From Kaistia terrae (GTDB lineage Bacteria > Pseudomonadota > Alphaproteobacteria > Rhizobiales > Kaistiaceae), in contig NZ_JAPKNH010000004.1 in the NCBI RefSeq assembly GCF_026344005.1, positions 248,001 through 312,000 on the forward strand: DNA of 64,000 nt, given 5' to 3'. Shown here one piece after another: positions 60,242 to 64,000 of this stretch (positions are counted from its first letter, which is position 1; the number at the start of each line of letters is the position of its first letter). The notes under the pieces are model-generated. The model was not told the DNA's origin. It worked only from the letters and a program-made list of their open reading frames with translations, and ran no database searches. The translations under genes and the position numbers were made by a program.

Positions 60242-61647
60242 TTGAAATTCGGGGGCTTTCCGCCGCCTTCGGCAACACCACCGTTCTCGACCAGCTCGAT
60301 CTCTCTGTTGAAGCCGGGACGACGCTCGCCATTCTTGGCGGCAACGGTTCCGGCAAGACGACTTTGGCCCGGCACCTCTCCGGCTGGAGCGGAGATGGTG
60401 ATGCGGTCCGGATCGATGGCAAGCCGCTCGCCGGGCGCTCGATCGCCGAGCGCGCCAGCCTGATCCAGTATGTCGGCCAGGTACCGAGCCGCCATCTCTC
60501 CGGCCGTGCCTTCAGCGTGCGCGACGAGATCGCCTTCGGCCCGGAAAACCTGCTGCTGCCGCGCGGAGAAATCGCCCGCCGCGTCGAGGCGGCGCTGGAA
60601 CGGACAGGGCTGACGGGGCTTGCCGCGCGCGATCCGTTCACACTCTCCGGCGGCGAGCAGCAGCGGTTGGTTCTGGCGGCGGCGCTCGCCATGGAGCCAG
60701 AAATCCTCGTGCTCGACGAACCGGTCTCGAACCTCGATCCCGAGGCGCGCGGCGAGGTGCTCGACATCCTGGCCGAACTCGTCGGGCGGGTGACGCTGGT
60801 CTGGCTCGACACGTCGCCGGAGTTGCTGCGTCAACTCGGCGGTCGGCTGCTTCGGCTGGAAGAGGGGAGGTTGCACGAGGTTGATCCTCTCGAACTGCCT
60901 CCGAAAACGGACATCGCGGCGACCGAGGCGAAGCTCTCTGCATTGCCGACGTTTCGGGCCGCAGCATACGAGCCTGTCCCCGTGGCACTCGGCGCAGCTG
61001 CATCGCCGCCGGTTCTTGCCGTGGAAAGACTTTCCTTCCTCTATGCCGGCGCGGCTCCGCTGCTGACGGATCTGAGTTTTCGCGTCGGGGCAGGGGAGAT
61101 CCTCGCCCTGATCGGCCCGAACGGCGCCGGCAAGAGCACGCTGCTGCGGCTGATCAACGGTCTGCTGAAGCCCCGCGCGGGCCGGATCGAGATCGCCGGC
61201 CGCGATACGCGAAAACTCCGCGTCGACGAACTGGCGCAGCATGTCGGCACCGTGTTCCAGGAGCCGGAATACCAGATCTTCGAACCGACCGTGCGCCGCG
61301 AGGTCGAGTTCGGTCCGAGGCAGCTCGGCGTAGCCAAGGCCGTGATCGAGAGCCGGCGTGACGCGGCTTTGACCCGGACCGGGCTTGTCGTCGAGGCGGA
61401 TCGTCATCCGCTTGACCTGACGCATGCGCAGCAGCGCTTCGTCGCCATCGCCTCGGTGCTCGCCAACGCACCGAAACTGCTGCTGCTCGACGAGGCCCAG
61501 CGCGGCCTCGACGCCGTTCACACCGAACGGCTGGAGGCGATCCTGGCGGCGGAACGGGCGGCCGGCACGGCGACCGTCATCATCAGCCACGATCTCGATT
61601 TCGTCGCCCGCAACGCCACCGCCATCCTCGACCTCGGCGCGCGTTAA
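60232..61647 (+). CDS. ecfA: ECF transporter ATPase, fused double domain (EcfA-EcfA')
   Basis: A 471-residue fusion of two ATPase domains. Domain 1: Walker A GGNGSGKTT (36-44), signature LSGGEQQ (138-144), Walker B LVLDEP; but Asp193 stands in place of the H-loop His. Domain 2: Walker A GPNGAGKST (295-303), Q343, His453 present; but LTHAQ (396-400) replaces LSGGQ, and Walker B is followed by AQRGLD. One composite ATP site is therefore intact and the other degenerate. ATG 60232 overlaps the T-component gene by 10 bp. It powers the ECF importer. Confidence 0.9.
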   Translation: MALIEIRGLSAAFGNTTVLDQLDLSVEAGTTLAILGGNGSGKTTLARHLSGWSGDGDAVRIDGKPLAGRSIAERASLIQYVGQVPSRHLSGRAFSVRDEIAFGPENLLLPRGEIARRVEAALERTGLTGLAARDPFTLSGGEQQRLVLAAALAMEPEILVLDEPVSNLDPEARGEVLDILAELVGRVTLVWLDTSPELLRQLGGRLLRLEEGRLHEVDPLELPPKTDIAATEAKLSALPTFRAAAYEPVPVALGAAASPPVLAVERLSFLYAGAAPLLTDLSFRVGAGEILALIGPNGAGKSTLLRLINGLLKPRAGRIEIAGRDTRKLRVDELAQHVGTVFQEPEYQIFEPTVRREVEFGPRQLGVAKAVIESRRDAALTRTGLVVEADRHPLDLTHAQQRFVAIASVLANAPKLLLLDEAQRGLDAVHTERLEAILAAERAAGTATVIISHDLDFVARNATAILDLGAR

Positions 61648-61909
61648 GCCGTGCCAGCGGAGCATTGATGGGTGGATTGTCGAGCGGAGCCGTGGCGCTT
61701 CTGCTGGTTCAATTCATCGATCGTGGCACTGAAATCTTGGTTGTTTAACGCCAACGGGCAGCTCGCATGCAGGCTCGCTGCATGCGGTCGTTTATCAAGA
61801 CTCGACATCGTGTGTAATCTTCGGCATCAATCGTACATAATCTTCATTCGATCGCGTGCTTTTGTCCGGAGCGGATGGCGGGCATGCGGATGTCGGGGCT
61901 GCGCGATCC
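61648..61909. promoter_or_regulatory. 262-bp region: hairpin and repeated TAATCTTC
   Basis: CGCATGCAG, 5-base loop, CTGCATGCG at 61764-61786 is a perfect stem, probably ending the ECF transcript. TAATCTTC occurs at 61815-61822 and 61838-61845, spaced 23 bp, before the GntR gene: possible autoregulatory half-sites or promoter elements. Confidence 0.45.
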
Positions 61910-62620
61910 ATGAGCATCGTACCGAGCCTGGAGTTGCCGACGCTGGACCGCGAGGCCTCGGTCTATGAAGCCATTCGCGAAGAGATTATTTCGGGAAGCC
62001 TGCCGGCCAACGGGCGGCTGATCGTGGCCGATCTGGCCGAGAGGCTCGGCACCTCGACCAATCCCATTCGCGAGGCGTTGCATCAGTTGCGCGGCGAAGG
62101 GTTTGTCGTGATGGCGCCCAACCGAGGCGCCCGGGTTCGGCCGATCGACGAGGATTTCATTCGCGACATCTACGAGATCGAGGTGCTGATCGAGCCAGCC
62201 CTGACGCGCTGGTTCGTCGGTATCGCCACCGATGCGAATATTGCGACACTGGAAGCGCTTCACTCTGAGATGCTGCAGCTAAACTATGCCGATCCGGTGC
62301 GTCATGGTTGGCTCGACACCCAGTTCCATCACACGATGTATGAGCGCCACTACAACCGGCAACTGGTCCAGCTCTGGTGGAAACACCGCGAGATTCTGCG
62401 CGCGATCAGCCGCCGGCATCGTATCTCGCTCGGGCGGCAGGCGGCGGTGATGCGCGATCACGCCGATCTGCTGGAAGCCATCAAGGCACAGGACGAGACG
62501 GCTGCGGCCATGGTCGTCGCGCGGCATGTCGAAGGTTCGGGCCGTCACATCATCGAGCAAATGCGCGCCGCGCGGCGTGACAACCAGAACGATAAGGCGG
62601 AGTTGCCACCCTACACCTGA
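61910..62620 (+). CDS. GntR-family regulator, FCD type
   Basis: A 236-residue regulator. The winged HTH (about 15-80) contains VADLAERLGTSTNPIREALH. The FCD domain holds the histidines in WLDTQFHHTMY and RDHADLLEAI. I start at ATG 61910 (MSIVPSLELPTLDRE). It lies behind the ECF operon and is convergent with the mannonate dehydratase gene; it could regulate either. The FCD class often senses hexuronate-derived acids, which favours the dehydratase as a target. Confidence 0.88.
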   Translation: MSIVPSLELPTLDREASVYEAIREEIISGSLPANGRLIVADLAERLGTSTNPIREALHQLRGEGFVVMAPNRGARVRPIDEDFIRDIYEIEVLIEPALTRWFVGIATDANIATLEALHSEMLQLNYADPVRHGWLDTQFHHTMYERHYNRQLVQLWWKHREILRAISRRHRISLGRQAAVMRDHADLLEAIKAQDETAAAMVVARHVEGSGRHIIEQMRAARRDNQNDKAELPPYT

Positions 62621-62795
62621 TCACGCCGAGGAAACGCCATGACGAAGACGGCCTGGCCGTTGGAATTGACGGAATGCGTCAAGACTGTCGTTGGTGCTGC
62701 GTCCCTGCCGTCAACCGGCCGGGACAGGGTGGCTTTGAGTCGTTCTCTTGTCGTCCGGCTTCTTCGAAGAACTGTCCGCGCCTCTTGGCGACGAA

Positions 62796-62818
62796 GCGCC
62801 CCGATCCGCTCGGGGCGC
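62796..62818. terminator. Hairpin between convergent genes
   Basis: GCGCCCCGA, TCCGC loop, TCGGGGCGC, followed by CTGTATTT on the plus strand. It lies in the 246-bp gap between the GntR and mannonate dehydratase genes; nothing else recognised in that gap. Confidence 0.55.
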
Positions 62819-62866
62819 CTGTATTTCCGCACTGCCGCCAATACGGTGGTTGTCAGAAGCGCTGCC

Positions 62867-63913
62867 CTAGTCGGCCAATTCGGCCATCCGCAACAGGCCC
62901 TGCATGTAGCCCACCGCATGGGCGCGGCCGCGATGGTTCCAGTCGGTGTCATCGTCCATATGCGGGACGTGGTCGTCGAGCAGGAAGCCGGAGAAGCCGC
63001 TCTTCTTCAGCAGCGTCATCACTTCGGCCGGGTTGAAATTGCCCTCGCCGATGAAGCATTCGATGAAGTCCGGCACCGTGCCCTGCACGTCGCGAAAGTG
63101 GATGTAGAAGATCCGGCCCTTCGGGGCGAAGAAGCTGATGAGATCCCTCACGTTCTCCGCGCCGCCTGGCATTTCCGAGCAGCAGCCGAGGCAGAGGTCG
63201 AGGCCCCAGGACGGGCTGTCCGCATAGCGGGTATAGGCGCGCTTGAAATCGGTCGGCTCCTTGAAGATGCGCGCGACGCCGCCCAGCATTGGCACCGGCG
63301 GATCGTCGGGGTGGAGCGCGATCCTGACCCCAGCCTCTTCGGCGACCGGCAGCACGGCATCCATGAAGTAGATGTAGTTGGCCCACATCATCTCGGCGGT
63401 GATGATGCCGTCTTCTTCATCGAAGACGGGCATGGAGTCGGCACGGCCAAGCGTCGTCGGCATGAAGCCACGCCAATCCGCCTTGGTCGCCGCCTCGACC
63501 TTTGCCAGTTCGAAGCGGGTATTGCCGGCGCCGCCGCGCCCCGGCGCCCGGCGCTCGGTGCGCCATACCGAGTTCGGCATGAAGTGCAGGCCCAGGATCG
63601 GCACGCCCGCGCGGCCGACATTGCGCACCGTCCGGCAGTAGTTCTCGATCTGCTCGTCGCGGCCAGGCAGGCCGAGCATCGCCTTGTTGTAGAAATGGGT
63701 CGGCACGTTTTCAATTGCCTCGAAGGTGAGGCCGGCTGCCTCGATCCTGTCGACCAGCTTTCGAATGTCCGCCTCTTCCCAATAGCTGTCGCCGGGAAGC
63801 GTGGGGTTGTTCATCTGGATTCCGTTGACGCCGATCTGTGCGGCGAAACGGAGTTTTTCGTCCGAAAGTTCATGGAACTGACCGACTGCGACGCGCATGG
63901 CGGCTTCCGTCAT
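62867..63913 (-). CDS. uxuA: Mannonate dehydratase (UxuA family)
   Basis: A 348-residue TIM-barrel dehydratase. Family hallmarks: GVNGIQMNNP, TFEAIENVPTH, VRIALHPDDPPVP (His/Asp metal site), SPSWGLDLCLGCCSEM (Cys ligand region), IFYIHFRDVQGTVPDFIECF and GFLLDDHVPHMDDDTDW. It converts D-mannonate to 2-keto-3-deoxygluconate in hexuronate breakdown. Full length, starting at ATG 63913 with GAGGACG upstream. Transcription points away from the window edge, so a promoter lies in 63914-64000. Some homologues act on other acids, but the motif set is typical. Confidence 0.9.
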   Translation of the reverse strand: MTEAAMRVAVGQFHELSDEKLRFAAQIGVNGIQMNNPTLPGDSYWEEADIRKLVDRIEAAGLTFEAIENVPTHFYNKAMLGLPGRDEQIENYCRTVRNVGRAGVPILGLHFMPNSVWRTERRAPGRGGAGNTRFELAKVEAATKADWRGFMPTTLGRADSMPVFDEEDGIITAEMMWANYIYFMDAVLPVAEEAGVRIALHPDDPPVPMLGGVARIFKEPTDFKRAYTRYADSPSWGLDLCLGCCSEMPGGAENVRDLISFFAPKGRIFYIHFRDVQGTVPDFIECFIGEGNFNPAEVMTLLKKSGFSGFLLDDHVPHMDDDTDWNHRGRAHAVGYMQGLLRMAELAD

Positions 63914-64000
63914 GGATTATTCGTCCTCGTGATGGTCGTGGGCTCGGGGGCGTGGGCGACCTGCAGAACAGAACGTGCCGATGGAGGGACTGGAGTCCTG
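63914..64000. other. Upstream edge of the mannonate dehydratase gene
   Basis: 87 bp to the end of the window; presumably promoter. No clear element. Confidence 0.3.

Noticed and set aside
59545..61647. A 700-residue ATPase with a long N-terminal extension
   Set aside because: The first 229 codons are an alternate frame of EcfT; ATG 60232 begins the ATPase.
59494..61665. A 723-codon minus-strand open frame across the ECF genes
   Set aside because: Shadow of the EcfT and EcfA genes, which have clear motifs on the plus strand.
1..64000. tRNA, rRNA, CRISPR arrays, prophage or insertion-sequence genes
   Set aside because: None recognised on either strand; repeats found are short intergenic palindromes only.

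Overview
The window is high-GC and about 90% coding. It has short intergenic gaps, ATGA/TGATG-coupled operons and very many ABC-transporter and sugar-acid genes. That layout, with thuAB-type genes, a xylose/fructose-type ABC operon and a standalone phnM, points to a chromosomal or chromid catabolic region of an alphaproteobacterium, most likely order Hyphomicrobiales. The genus cannot be fixed from the sequence. No rRNA, tRNA, CRISPR array, phage or insertion sequence was recognised.

Layout. 1-234 is the start of a family-5 solute-binding protein that runs off the window. 943-8601 (minus) is a long catabolic unit: IlvD/Edd dehydratase, SDR, FAH-family hydrolase, then a polyamine-type ABC transporter. 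Divergent from it are an IclR regulator and an aldose 1-epimerase (8929-10643), an amino-acid-type ABC transporter (10941-13360) and an aldo/keto reductase (13648-14634). Three copies of a similar 23-bp dyad sit at the three promoters of this block, so it is probably one IclR regulon for oxidising an aldose through aldonate and 2-keto-3-deoxyaldonate. 14720-15862 is a lone phnM. 16034-23674 is a CUT1 sugar ABC operon with an enolase-superfamily enzyme and an RraA-like protein, next to a second IclR regulator. 23755-27509 is a LacI regulator divergent from two more enolase-superfamily dehydratases. 27587-29743 is a TetR/MFS efflux pair.

30008-36976 holds an AraC regulator, a xylose/fructose-type ABC transporter, an SDR, a HAD phosphatase and a short 6-phosphogluconate dehydrogenase. 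37356-39190 is a HAD-IIB phosphatase coupled to a GH130-like glycoside phosphorylase. 39247-46822 looks like a thu (trehalose/3-keto-sugar) region: binding protein and two permeases without an ATPase gene, a divergent ROK regulator, thuB-like and thuA-like genes, and an aldo/keto reductase. 47131-51795 is a ribose-type ABC operon with a GntR/FCD regulator; a perfect match to the FadR-subfamily operator consensus lies upstream.

52009-63913 differs in character: an HNH endonuclease with a possible modified-base reader, an asparaginase, a cluster of dispersed palindromic repeats, then a set that looks like one physiological module. On the minus strand this is an HpPgdA/cyclic-imidase-like deacetylase, a 101-residue MCGLCG protein and a His-rich COG0523 GTPase. 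On the plus strand it is an orphan ATP-synthase subunit a, a PPC/DUF296 protein, and a complete ECF transporter (S, T and a fused double ATPase with one degenerate ATP site), followed by a GntR regulator. A mannonate dehydratase closes the window. The COG0523/MCGLCG/imidase/PPC/ECF group is my best candidate for an undescribed system: import and hydrolysis of a small amide or imide by a metal-dependent enzyme served by its own metallochaperone. This is inference from gene content and order.
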